Assembly: GCA_020055645.1 (NCBI GenBank) | Contig: CM034546.1 | Coordinates: 75,454,001 to 75,518,000 of the forward strand | From: Tomocerus qinae | Lineage: Eukaryota; Arthropoda; Collembola; Entomobryomorpha; Tomoceridae | Reading direction: 5' to 3' | Length of the DNA stretch: 64,000 nt | In this document: piece by piece, positions 22,169 to 32,600 of the stretch | Layout of the letters: each line of letters begins with the position of its first letter | Numbering within the stretch: position 1 is the first letter of the stretch | Translations under genes and position numbers: made by a program | Notes under the pieces: model-generated | The model's database searches: none | Seen by the model: the letters and a program-made list of their open reading frames with translations, nothing else | What the model was told of the DNA's origin: nothing

Positions 22169-22651
22169 CAGAGCTGAAAAAGTTCATTCGATTAGTTCGT
22201 TCGTTCGTTCATTCGCAGATCAATAAGTTCGTTCGTTCGTTCACTACATTGAACGGCCAAAGAAAAAGATCGTTCCGTTCGCGAACTTAAATTTCGATCA
22301 GTCCGTTCAGTACATTCAAGTTCAGTAGGCCGTCCAACACGAATGACAAAACATAGGACTATTTCGTTATCCTTAGCATATACTTGTAGGGGGTAATTTC
22401 AAATAAAATGTTTATTTATCGATGAAATAGCTGCGATGGAGCTATAATTGTAGCAATATTCAATTATATATGAATTGAACTGAACTTAATGCTACTTTTT
22501 CAGTTCGATCGATCGATCAGTGAAAAAGTTGTACTTCGTTCGTTCGTTCAACTGTCATGGCCGAAATCCCTCAACAGTTCATTCGATCAGTTCAATTGAA
22601 CGGAACGAACGAACTGATTTTCAGTTCTGAACTTGAACTTTTTCAGCTCTG
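22169..22651. mobile_element. hAT-like MITE, left half of the composite
   Basis: Terminal inverted repeats CAGAGCTGAAAAAGTTC and GAACTTTTTCAGCTCTG. Subterminal GTTCGTTCGTTCG runs are present on both sides in opposite orientation. No coding capacity. Confidence 0.8.
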
Positions 22652-23992
22652 GGGTCAGTTGTACCATCAACTTTTGCTTTTTACTTTGCACTTTTGTAGG
22701 CCATTTTGCAAAATTGTCGTTGCACCAAAATTGGAATAAAAGTAAAAAGTGAAAAGTAAAAGTTGCAAGTAAAAAGCGCTTACTTTGCAATCTCTGTTGC
22801 ATGGACAACAAAACGCAAAAGTGGAAAAGAAAAAGTTGAACAACTTTGCAGGTTTTTTGCAAGGTGTTCAGAGGCTTGTCAAGTATAATAATACTATATG
22901 AGCAATAGGGTACAAATAGGGATTTTCTTAAAATGTTCGAGATTTTACGGAGTTATCGCAGCTACGGAATTAAAATTTTGAATTTGCAAATGTCGATGCA
23001 TCCCACAGCGCCAGTCCTGCTTACCAAGAGTGGCCCACTTGGCACTCACCATCCATTGTCAGAGCTTCAATCAAGCAAGCCTGACTTCTCACCCATTTAA
23101 AGTTTGAGAATAGGTTGAGGTCGTTTCGGCCCCAAGGCCTCTAATCATTCGCTTAAAAATCAAAATGTTGTTTACTTGCTTACGTGAAGGTGGGGCCGTG
23201 GGATCGGCAGCAGCCGCGGCAGCAGCAGCATCGTTAAGCGCCTCCGCAGGGGGTTGTGAGACCCCATTATCCTCCAATTTGAACTGTGCCCGAATTAATT
23301 TTGTTAATAAGAAATGACCAAGATGGTTGACTGCCATTGTTATGTTGAACCTGAAAGAAAGACAATGTGAATATGTTGTGGTAAGAATATATTAATAAGG
23401 TCAGTTAAAGAATGAAAACCTACCCTCAAACCTTATGCCTAAATGAATAATTATACACTAAATTCAAATAGTGATATTATATCTATATAATTCATATTTA
23501 ATTGCTGGAGATGGACAGATTTTAGGCTCTATTGTGTAGAAATTGTCTCTTGTCAATTTTCTCTGTAAAAAGCAAGAAAAAAAAGCAGCAGCCGTCGATT
23601 TTGTTAAAAATGGCTTCATGAATTTGATATTGTAAAATAAGTTAAACGGTAGATACCACATTCTTCTAACGCGAAATTTGAAACTAATCTTACCAAACTA
23701 GTAGGCATCAAAGAGCCAGTCTCATCAGTCAGTATACTTAATATTTAGCATAATATCGCATTTATTATTTATTATTTAGCATTAATATGAAAGTCGAAGT
23801 CGAGGGCAATGTTGCTAAGAAACAGGGCACAGTTTACATGTTCAACTTTTTTACTTTTCACTTTTTGGTTGCAAAGTGATTAGTGAGGCCAAAATTTTGG
23901 TGCAACGATTTTACTTTTTAATTTGCAACTTTCGCAAAATGAAAAGCAAAAGTGACAAGTGAAAAGGGTAGTTATGATGCAATTGGCCCCTG
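22652..23992. mobile_element. hAT-like element carrying a captured gene fragment
   Basis: The left end GGGGTCAGTTG (from 22651) and right end CAATTGGCCCCTG (to 23992) are imperfect inverted repeats (C[T/A]GGGG[T/C]CA[G/A]TTG). Subterminal AAAAGTGAAAAGTAAAAGTTGCA-type motifs occur in both halves, inverted. The centre (about 22980-23700) is unlike the ends and contains an exon of a short-chain dehydrogenase with flanking intron sequence, so this is a gene-capturing non-autonomous transposon. Confidence 0.65.
23184..23350 (-). pseudogene. Captured exon of a short-chain dehydrogenase/reductase
   Basis: A 167-nt minus-strand exon between a good acceptor (CTTTCTTTCAG|G, exon starts 23350) and a good donor (CAC|GTAAGC, exon ends 23184). 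It holds 55 whole codons with one extra base at each end, so the phase is consistent. The peptide starts FNITMAVNHLGHFLLTKLI, the NHLGHF motif of retinol-dehydrogenase-type SDRs; its Asn is the member of the Asn-Ser-Tyr-Lys catalytic tetrad. It continues with an acidic segment and an alanine run (ALNDAAAAAAAADP). The cofactor-binding TGxxxGIG and the Ser/YxxxK active-site exons are absent, so the fragment cannot be an enzyme. It lies inside a hAT-like element, hence a transduplicated exon rather than a resident gene. Confidence 0.75.
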
Positions 23993-24177
23993 TTCGTATA
24001 TTTTCCAAGTGAGTTGAGATGACAAAGTTCTGGGCCACCAATTTGATAGTTGACGCTTCTATTGTGTCATTAAATGTAACCGTACTAAATGCAAATCCAA
24101 TAATGTACGATTTAAAAATTGCGTTTCCATGACAATGTTTGCGTTTGGCCAAATCTCCTTCCCGAAGTCATTCAAAT
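23993..24177 (+). repeat. 178-bp satellite, about one monomer
   Basis: Starts with the TTCGTATA duplication and resumes the monomer with TTTTCCAAGTGAG. It ends at AAAT (24174-24177), the target duplication of the LTR element. Confidence 0.9.
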
Positions 24178-25511
24178 TGCAGCGTTTGCTATCTTTTCCA
24201 TGGTATTATGATACCCGAGTGATAACAAACACAGCAACAACGGGTAACGTCTTGAAATAAAAGGGCCACGCACTCAAAGGTCTTTTTAGAAATCAGTCTT
24301 CTTTATTTGTACTTTGTTTGTGTTATCTTGAGGGGCCGCGCAGCCTTACAATACTTGGCTGGCGGCTATGTACTTATACTAAACCGGACTGACTTTACAA
24401 TCACTAGTCATCCCGGTGATAGGAACTTAAGGGTACTTATAACTCAACCACTCAGCTTTATAAACAATGGCTGGTGGGAGTACTATGTAAATAGATCTCT
24501 ATCTAAACCAGTCATGATAATGTCGTGGTAGACTGGCCTTCCCTGGCTTCTGTAGATGGTGCATTCGCCACCTGTACTCACGGTCCGAATATCGTCCCGC
24601 TTTCTCTATTGGCTACTATCCATTGGCAGAAGACCAGGGAAGTCTAATAGTTAAGACTGTCTGTCTGTCTGTTTTACCTGGCGAATTGTCTCGCCTTTTA
24701 TACTAATTTAAGATCATAAAAAGTGTCATTAAATGTCTATTTTTAGAACTAAGATGATGCAATATCATGTGGGATTTTCATCATTCTAAAAGGCTGATGC
24801 AATATCCGGTGGATATTGCATTTCGGATTATTCTAGAATATTCTATTACATCTAGAATATTACGGGGCTAATTAAGAACACTTCTTTTACATCAAGATTG
24901 TTCTAGAATAGGGACACGCCTAACTATACGTTTCTAAAACGTTGTGTCCTAAAGTGACACGCCTAAATATACGTTCACAGAACGTCGTGTCATAATAAGA
25001 TTTAACTATTCGGAGATATCATTTAACTAAGAGGAAGGAAACGGTAAGGTACCGTTGGAATTAAAGACACAGCGGTCTACTAGTGAAATAAAAGTAGTTG
25101 TCCTTGATGGCATGCATCAAAGCACACATACTTTGCCTGACTTGAAAGTATGCACCTTATAAAGCAAGTACTGCTTGCTTTATATGTGCAGGGAAATATT
25201 GATAAATGTCTGTAACTTCACAAACCAGTTTATTCACGGTTGTGTGAGTAGTTACACATTACTTTACTATAGGAGTTATATAGATATTTACGAAGGTGTC
25301 CGTAACATACGAAAGAGACGGAGAGCGATAATAATAATTAAACTACATTTCCATTGTAGTGCAGAATCTTGACATTCCGAGTTAAAAACTCGAATGTCAA
25401 CTTAATATAGATTCTGAATCTCGGAATAACGTAGATTCCGAATATGTAAATATTATGTCATGTTCAATGCCATAAGGGCCTGAAATCGGGGTTTGAAACC
25501 TAGACATGACA
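24178..25511 (-). repeat. LTR, left copy (3' LTR in element orientation)
   Basis: Plus-strand ends TGCAGCG ... GACATGACA, 1334 bp. Differences from the right copy that I can see: a ~5-bp length difference near the outer TG, a GATCTCT/GTTCTCT substitution (24492 region), and one G (CGGATT against CGATT near 24825). Hairpins include ATGCAATATCC/GGATATTGCAT at 24797-24821, ACGGTA/TACCGT at 25041-25055, and a 12-bp stem with one bulge at 25371-25398. Short frames in it are duplicated in the other LTR and are not genes. Confidence 0.9.
24912..24992. other. Two tandem nested stem-loops with covarying pairs
   Basis: Copy 1 (24912-24949): outer arm GGACAC / GTGTCC, inner arm ACGTTT-CTA-AAACGT. Copy 2 (24955-24992): outer TGACACG / CGTGTCA, inner ACGTTC-ACA-GAACGT. 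The single-stranded CCTAAC/ATAT spacer is shared. Between copies the outermost pair changes G:C to T:A, the loop-closing pair changes T:A to C:G, and a third pair changes G:T to G:C, all keeping pairing. The same block is present in the right LTR (from about 33339). It is read as a conserved RNA or DNA structure; the role is unknown. Confidence 0.75.
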
Positions 25512-25518
25512 CTCTCCC
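25512..25518 (-). promoter_or_regulatory. Polypurine tract GGGAGAG
   Basis: On the minus strand GGGAGAG directly precedes the LTR start TGTCATGTC, where a polypurine tract priming plus-strand DNA synthesis is expected. It is short but exactly placed, and is paired with the PBS at the opposite end. Confidence 0.5.
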
Positions 25519-28500
25519 GGGGACAAACTCGAGGAGTCCCTTCCGAGCAAAAGTAGAATTAATCTAGAAGCTCGAGTCAACACAAGAGCTGTTTATATTA
25601 TAATATAAGTTTGACCAAATAAGTACACCCGAGGAGGTGAACTTTTACAATGACGGTCAAAATGTTGGGAGAATTGATAATGTAACATAAGTTAAAACTA
25701 CAGTAGCACAGGAAGGACCAAACGTTGTCACTCAAAAAAAAGGGTCATGATATCTGTCAAGAAAATTTTCGTGAAGTTAGTGATAATTCAACAAGGTGAA
25801 TTATCACAGTTTTACCTTTGGTGTGAATAGTACCAAATATACCCTGTTTCTCTATTTTACTTTGTTGAAGATTTCATTCAACATACCGCGGATATTTGTA
25901 CCTCGAAGAATACCTGACAATTGGAGATAGAAATGTTCAACGATTGAATAGGATGCTATAAATTTTCCCTAGTGCGAAGAAATCAGGTAATGTTTATGAA
26001 TGAATTGCCTAAAAGAATTTAGTTAGCTCTGGTGTATTTTCCTACACTAATGTGAGTGAGTGACTATACATAGGCTCTGCGAAGCCCATGTGGCGTCACA
26101 AGCAGGAGATTACACCGTGAAAAGATGCTGGCGGTGGGCCTGTTCAAGGAACTGACTATATCACCACTGTAGAAGTGAGGTGAGCTAAGATCACAACTAC
26201 AATACGCTTACTGGAAATGACTGCAAAAGTTACTCATTGTGGAAGGAAGAAGAGGAAGAGAAATGAGTAACGACGTGGAAATACCTTTCAATGTTTTAAA
26301 TTGTAAAATTAAATGTCAAATGTTTTATCTCTCTGATAAAGTTAAATTTTTGTTAGCGATTTGAAAGAAACGTTTTGGGTTATTAAAAGTGGGATGGATT
26401 CAAAATTGGAAGAAAGTAATAAATTTTGTTTGAAAATAAATAAAAAGTCGGAAATAAAGTAGAATTTAAGGAATGGTAATAAGGTACCAAGTGGTCAAAT
26501 TAATATTAAAATAATACTTGGAAAAGTAATTTTGATAGTTCTGATATTCAAGAAACTTAAAAGGAATGGTATTCCAATTAATAGGAAATGTAAAGAATTA
26601 TATTTCTTAAGGCAGTCGGTAATTAAAATAACTCGAAGTGCAATTGAGATTGCATGTTGACACAGTAAACGCTCTTAATAGCATCCTTTATACATAGAAT
26701 ATTATGTAAGCAATTCTAATAGTTTTATGATTATCTACTGTATGGTAGGTACTATGAAAAGAGACATAGTAGGTGTAGTCGCACGGTTGAATTTAGTGAA
26801 AAGAGAATGGTCGAATAAGATCATGATTAACTGTGTATGTGCGTATCAGTACATACTACATAGGTTGCATAAGCATGCAATGACCATGTGTATTCGAGAC
26901 GGTAGATATATCGCAAGTTATAAATTTTGTCGTCTCAATGCAATAGTATTGAATTAACAATAAAATCTGCTGATTTAAAGGAAATCGAAAGTTGAATAAT
27001 GAAAATGGAATTGGACTTATTATTGAATTAATTCTTGTTCCTGATTATTCCTAATTGCGTATTGAAAATTCTCTTTAATAATGGTCAACCTTTGGCTCTT
27101 AATGCGATTAAAAGCTCTCTTAATGACCACTGTAGAGTATATTCACAATACTAATTTTAATTTGAAAGAATACAATTCTTTAACAGAAAGTAAACTTAAT
27201 TTCGTTTTAATAATTCATTAAGTTCCAATCCATAGAAAATATATTTCTCTGATTTTATAGTAGGTTTTATAAAGGATATGTCAGTTATAACAGAATGAAA
27301 GGATAGTAAAGCATGGTCAGTAGAGCATGATCTTTGCGAACTACAATAAATAGATAACATACAGAGATGTCTAAGGCACTACGTATTACATACGTTTATT
27401 ATGCATTTATCTGCACTAAGGGAGATTAATTGATCTCTACCTCACTAATATGGTCTTATCTTAATAAGATATTTATTCCTGTTTGATCTCGTTTGTATAG
27501 TTACAAATGGAAGCTGTTTTCGTAGTATGAACTCCTGTTATTTTGTATCGTAGAAATTATTTCGTAGAGGGTCAGAATCGCATATTCTTCGGAGATGTAT
27601 TCATCCATCCGGAAGTATGAATTATCATTCATGGATAACTCATCGTGCCTTTTAAAGTTTTCCTAAGTTTGTGACAATGTGCAACGTTTCTGACGTATTG
27701 ACATCCGAGAATCTTTCAACTCTATATCGTTCTTTCAATCAGTAACCTGCTATAACACATTACTTGCGAATATGTGTTCTTTCCATTATCCTATAATCTT
27801 TTAACTTTACTTTTGGTATGACTAACCTTACTAACCTCGCCATGGCAGATACATATCCATGTATGCCAAATAATTCATATATATATCATGGAAGATATAC
27901 ACTAATAGAACGATTTTTATCAAATGTTCACTGGAGTGAGGAGTAAACATTTATGCTATACATACTGACGTATGTGTTCTAGCTAAAGGAAGGTTGATAG
28001 TACGATGGTAATGTACATCTAGTAATTTGGGTCATAAAAGGAGGTTCATGCGATCATTGTTGGGTTGGCCAGATCCACCAAAGTTCACACTACGTTCTCA
28101 ATTATTTCCACAAATGGCTACTAGATATTGGAACTGGGTCTTCATTATGCAAAGATGGGTAGATTGGTTGGTGATATTTCTCTATGCATATGGCATGTAA
28201 TGTATACACCTTGGACAGAATAAAAGTAACTGCTTCACCCAAGCAGCCTGTTAGATATTTCCCTATGGGGAGAATTATATAACACTCTTAAAATATCAAT
28301 CCGTATATGTGTAGTCATAGGGACGGATGATCAACTAAGGATAGGCTAATAAATATATAATAATGTCGACTAAAATCATTATCATTCCCCATATCTAACA
28401 GTATCTATGGTCTTTTGTACAGTTCGCAATACGTCGGTTGCTGAAACAGCATAAAATGCACTAAGGGATTATCGACTTATTGCACAAAAGCCAGAATATT

Positions 28501-31500
28501 AGTTGTCTGTCATTAAAAGTGGTTGTGAAATATTCACAACGTCCAAGTGTCCCCAAAATAGGAATCACGACTCTCATGAACCGGTACTACAATAATTGTA
28601 GTGAGTGCATTATAAAAATTCGTCACAATGACGAAAAGCCTATGGAGAGTCAACCTTTGCCTGCGAGTGTTATAACCTATATCAATTATCCAAATCCGAT
28701 GGGTTCATTATCGGAGAGAAGTATCTGAACTTTTTAAGGCGCCAAGTATCAGTATACTCCAAACAGGCGCGACAGTGTACATTACTAGTTAACAAAATTC
28801 TACAAATTTTGACAGAAATCTATACGTTCTATATTACTGTTCTACCCAGTCCAATTATCAAATTCCTGTCTATCATCATTAAAGTCCTTAATTTTCTGTT
28901 ATTTCCTGAATTTAATTTGGTCTGATTTGTTCATTTTCAACTAATTGTAAAATATTGAATTTTCGAAAAATTTAAATTTTGGAAAAATATAATGTTTTAA
29001 ATCTGAATTTAGATAAACTGAGGCCTAATGGTGAATTTTTCAATTTTATAAATTTAGTCAATTTTCAATTCCTAATTCTCATATGTATTTTTATTTTTAA
29101 GATCCTTTACTTGACTTTCACGTAAGTGAATTGTCAATCACCTATGATGATAGTTTATGGGCGAGCTCGGAGTCAATAGTATTTACAATGGAATCATATG
29201 TTCCAAAGTTCGACTGGTATCCTTACCAGTAATCACCAAAATGAGCCTATTCTGGAGAATATTTTATGCTCATAAATAACTTCATCGGAGTTCTACGAGA
29301 TCAGTGCTTTATCTGTGATCAGTGAGTGGATCGGCATAAAGCACATTTTTAACTCAAAACGAGTTTTCCTGTCTTATTTCCACGTCAAGGTCTAGTAATC
29401 GCATTTTAAATTCCTAAACATGACTACTATTCATATCTACACAGGCATGCATTTTCCTGTGGATGCCCGTAGGGATCGGTTAACACAATCGTACTCCGGT
29501 CTAGTGACCTAATTTGTATTGCTCTGACGTGATGTATTATAACTAATGTGCTGAGCTTCCAATTCAGCATAATCATAAGACAGTTAATGCGTCGAAATGT
29601 GGTTATTTCCATCATTTCGGGATAAGTAGTTCAACTAATTGTTTTATGTGTCTGCCTATTATTGTGGTAAATTTTGTTTCCATGAAATGTTATTTCCTAA
29701 CAGAAGATGTTATCATAATTTTCCTTCATCATTGTAAAATGTATGAACAGAGATATTTGAATTTGTATGCGCATAACCGAATCTAATTAATCGAATCTGA
29801 TAATTTTACGACAAGAATCGGGAGTTATCATGATTTGTTGGGAACATTTGCAATTCATGAGAATGGATCCTAACTTTCCTAGCATAGCTTTATTATGCGT
29901 TAGATCCTGTATTGCCAATAAAAGTACCTATTTCCTATTTTCTAATAGATGATCAATTAACGGTATTTATGGTACTTTTCTAATGTGCTTGGGCACATCT
30001 AGACCTATTTATTTTGGTTTTAACTAGGCAGAGACAATATAGATTGTCAGACTACTATAACCTATACCAATAAAATGGTATTAATTGGTTTTATACGAGA
30101 GACAATATTTAAATTGTCAATACTTGTCCTGACTAACCTGACATGTAAAGTCCAATTTGTATTTGTATACTATTGATTCTATATGGACCTCATTTAACGT
30201 AGACGTAGAAATGGTTAGTTCTATCCTGAACACTGAGAAGCATAAATATTTATGCTTTTTAATCGAAGAAAGTTAAGCTAATAATTAGCTTTGTCAATAA
30301 AATAGATCAATTGTTTCGAAGATATGCCATGGAACATAAGTCTACCTACTTGTTCCGTATAAATGGCATTTGACCCTATTTTATAATGGCCTATAGCAAG
30401 ATACACTAGGTAGTAGACCGTTACGTAGAATGGTACTATTTCAGTGTATACCTAGAAATACCTTTATTTCTTTGACAGATTCATCTAAGTAAAACTTCTA
30501 AATTTGCTACTTTCTCTTTGTCTTACTCAATACTAACTATGTTACAATTTTATGCTCGGAGGGTAATCCCAAAAATTATACTAACTTATTTTGTCTTCAT
30601 GATGTCTTCTTCTGGCTGGTAGATTTCACGCAGATTGACTTCTTGTAGAATGTTATCCATGATGGTGTCCAGAATCCATGGGTCTTGATTTGTCGCAGTT
30701 GTTGTTAATGTAGACAGCGTACGAAATTCTTCGGTTTTCCTTCATCTGGAGACTGAATCTTCGGTGTTTCCAACGACGGACGTTTTGCAAGGGCTTGATG
30801 ATGGTAACGGAGCCGGACAGCAATGGTGTTGGAGCTCGACGGATGAAGAGGGAAGAGCTTGACGGCGGCGATGTTTTTAAGTAGCTCGGCGGTGTGATGT
30901 TGAAGGAGCTTTACAGGAGGCGGCGTCTTGTAGCTCGACGAAGAATAGTGGCATCGATGATGAATTTAGACGATATCCCGGAACCATGTAGGTGGAGTTG
31001 TAGGTAATCCGGGTATTCCAAATGGTTGCATTCTCAGCGTAGAGTCAACGGTCGTGCGGGGGTCCTCACGAGAATTGGATCATCTGGGTCCAACGACGAA
31101 GATATAAGATGGAAGTTGAGCTCTCCGGGAAGTAAATTTGGTTGATTAAGATCCAAAGACGGAACTCAACGAAGGAGGACGGTTCTTCAAGTGTCTGCCG
31201 TAAAAGTCCGTTTGGCAATGGCATTTCTCGTTCCTCATGGTCAGAATCTCATGTTTTGGCCGCTGACGTTTGGATGGGATCCGAAATTCGGATCGTTTCT
31301 AATCCAGTGTAGAAGAAATGTCGAAGGCTCAGTACCGGGTTATATCCGAGTAATCTCCAATGTCTGTCGTCTAGATGACCGGTAATTTTGACGGTGGGGA
31401 ATAGTCGTCCAGTTGTTTTCTTTTGATTTTGTATTTTCTTGTTGATGGTCATCAATGGTATTTCCAGCGAAGTGAGTCCAGTCAATGGGGTTGATATCAC

Positions 31501-31615
31501 CATCTTTATCATGACGGAAGGAGACATCAACAGTTCCCAATAGAGGATATTTGGTTTAAATTTGGAATCCGGGAGGAATTTTGATAGAATTTTGATTCTT
31601 GTTCTTGTTTCCAAT
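25519..31615 (-). other. Internal non-coding body of the LTR element
   Basis: Six kilobases without a gene-length frame. It holds many short perfect inverted repeats with tiny loops: GTGATAATTCA/TGAATTATCAC (25780-25807), ACGTAT/ATACGT (27381-27395), TATCTT/AAGATA (27457-27471), CATAC/GTATG (27961-27974), GTTGTGAA/TTCACAAC (28522-28540), ACTACAAT/ATTGTAGT (28586-28602), TTCGTCA/TGACGAA (28619-28635), ACTGGTA/TACCAGT (29213-29230), GACAAT/ATTGTC (30033-30048 and 30101-30118) and AAGCTAAT/ATTAGCTT (30275-30291). Near 30550-31600 short frames of coding-like composition occur (for example DGDINPIDWTHFAG and MDNILQEVNLREIYQPEED) but are broken and lack ATG context; they could be gag relics. Confidence 0.6.
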
Positions 31616-32590
31616 TGGGGTGTAGTTTGGGGGTTGTTTATTTGTTTTTATATATTTTTTTCTTGAAACTACACATTCTTCGTGACAGCGTCACATTTGA
31701 GTCAATTGGAAATTTTGAAGATCCGAATAATGTGGTCTTGACTGGTATCTGGAACGGACGAGTAAGGTTGACACGGAGGGGTGTTGACACGGCGGACGAC
31801 AATAGCGAAGATTGGGTACTGAACCCTCCCACGGGAAAAGAAACGCCGAGGGGGGAAAATGGCGGTGGGGCAAAGAATAGTGGGGAGCCGGCAAGTAGGT
31901 GTGGTGGAGGCGGCAGCTCGAAACAGTGCCCAACTGAGCGTAGATAGAGGGCGGCAAACTCGCGTAGATGCAGGAAGAGATCCGACGAGGACGGTACCGG
32001 GCCCAGAGGCGGGGCCAAAATTCCGGAGGGCAGACGGCGGAGCGAAGAAGGAGACAGCCAGGCGCGGCGATAACTATCGCGGCGGCGAAATATACGACGA
32101 AGGGGGCCAGACGAATATCCGTAAACTGGGAGGCGGCAATCGTCTGGAGAAGACTCACGAACATCCGAGAGTCGCGGGAAGGGCCAACGCGACTAGAAAA
32201 GCCGGTGAAACACACGGCAAAAGTGGCGCGAAGAAGACCTGAGGCGGGCGTGTAAACACAAAGTCCCATGTCGCAAAAGTAGCGAGTCCACGTAGAAGGA
32301 AGGGGCCTGCAGCGAAGGGTCGCGTGCGCCGAATGAGACGTGACTAGAATCGGCGGCGGATAGTACGTGGAGAGGGTAAGTGACGGAGGTAGGAGATGCC
32401 AATATGCTCACAAACACCAAGTGGCGCAAAGTACTAGATATTTCCCAAATCTTACTAAGAACTTAATCTTTTCGGAAAAGGTAGTGGATCGTTCCACTCG
32501 CTTCAAATGGAAATGTGAGTAACTGTAGGCAAGAGGAAGGAGGGATTGTGAGGGAGACGGCGTGACAGAAGACACCGATCGAACTGGTCT
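31616..32590 (-). other. GC-rich leader next to the primer binding site
   Basis: A sharp GC-rich block in an AT-rich window, lying just after the PBS in element orientation, where packaging and leader sequences sit. Frames are open on both strands (for example plus 31859-32242, minus 31691-32269), but the peptides are low-complexity R/G/A or P/S/R sequence with no motif, as GC-rich non-coding DNA gives. I treat it as untranslated leader. Confidence 0.45.
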
Positions 32591-32591
32591 G

Positions 32592-32599
32592 GGTCGCCA
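32592..32599 (-). promoter_or_regulatory. Primer binding site TGGCGACC
   Basis: Minus-strand TGGCGACCCAGACC starts one base after the LTR end (ACGCTACA|C). This is the expected place and sequence type for a tRNA primer site. The octamer is shared with 7387-7394. Confidence 0.65.
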
Positions 32600-32600
32600 G

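Larger units (their letters stand above)
22169..23992. mobile_element. Composite hAT-like element with one outer target duplication
   Basis: The satellite is interrupted from CAGAGCTG (22169) to CCCCTG (23992), with a perfect 8-bp duplication TTCGTATA on both sides (22161-22168, 23993-24000). Inside are two adjacent inverted-repeat elements: a 483-bp one (22169-22651) and a ~1.34-kb one (22652-23992). Neither has its own duplication at the shared internal junction. The outer ends CAG...CTG fit hAT termini, and 8 bp fits hAT target duplications. Either the pair moved as one unit or one inserted at the very tip of the other with later loss; I favour the former only moderately. Confidence 0.7.

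Noticed and set aside
23089..23337. A functional short-chain dehydrogenase gene
   Set aside because: Only one exon is present, without cofactor-binding or Ser/Tyr/Lys exons, and it lies inside a hAT-like element.
31691..32269. 192-codon minus frame and overlapping plus frames in the GC-rich leader
   Set aside because: Both strands are open because stop codons are rare in GC-rich DNA. Composition is low-complexity and no motif is recognisable.
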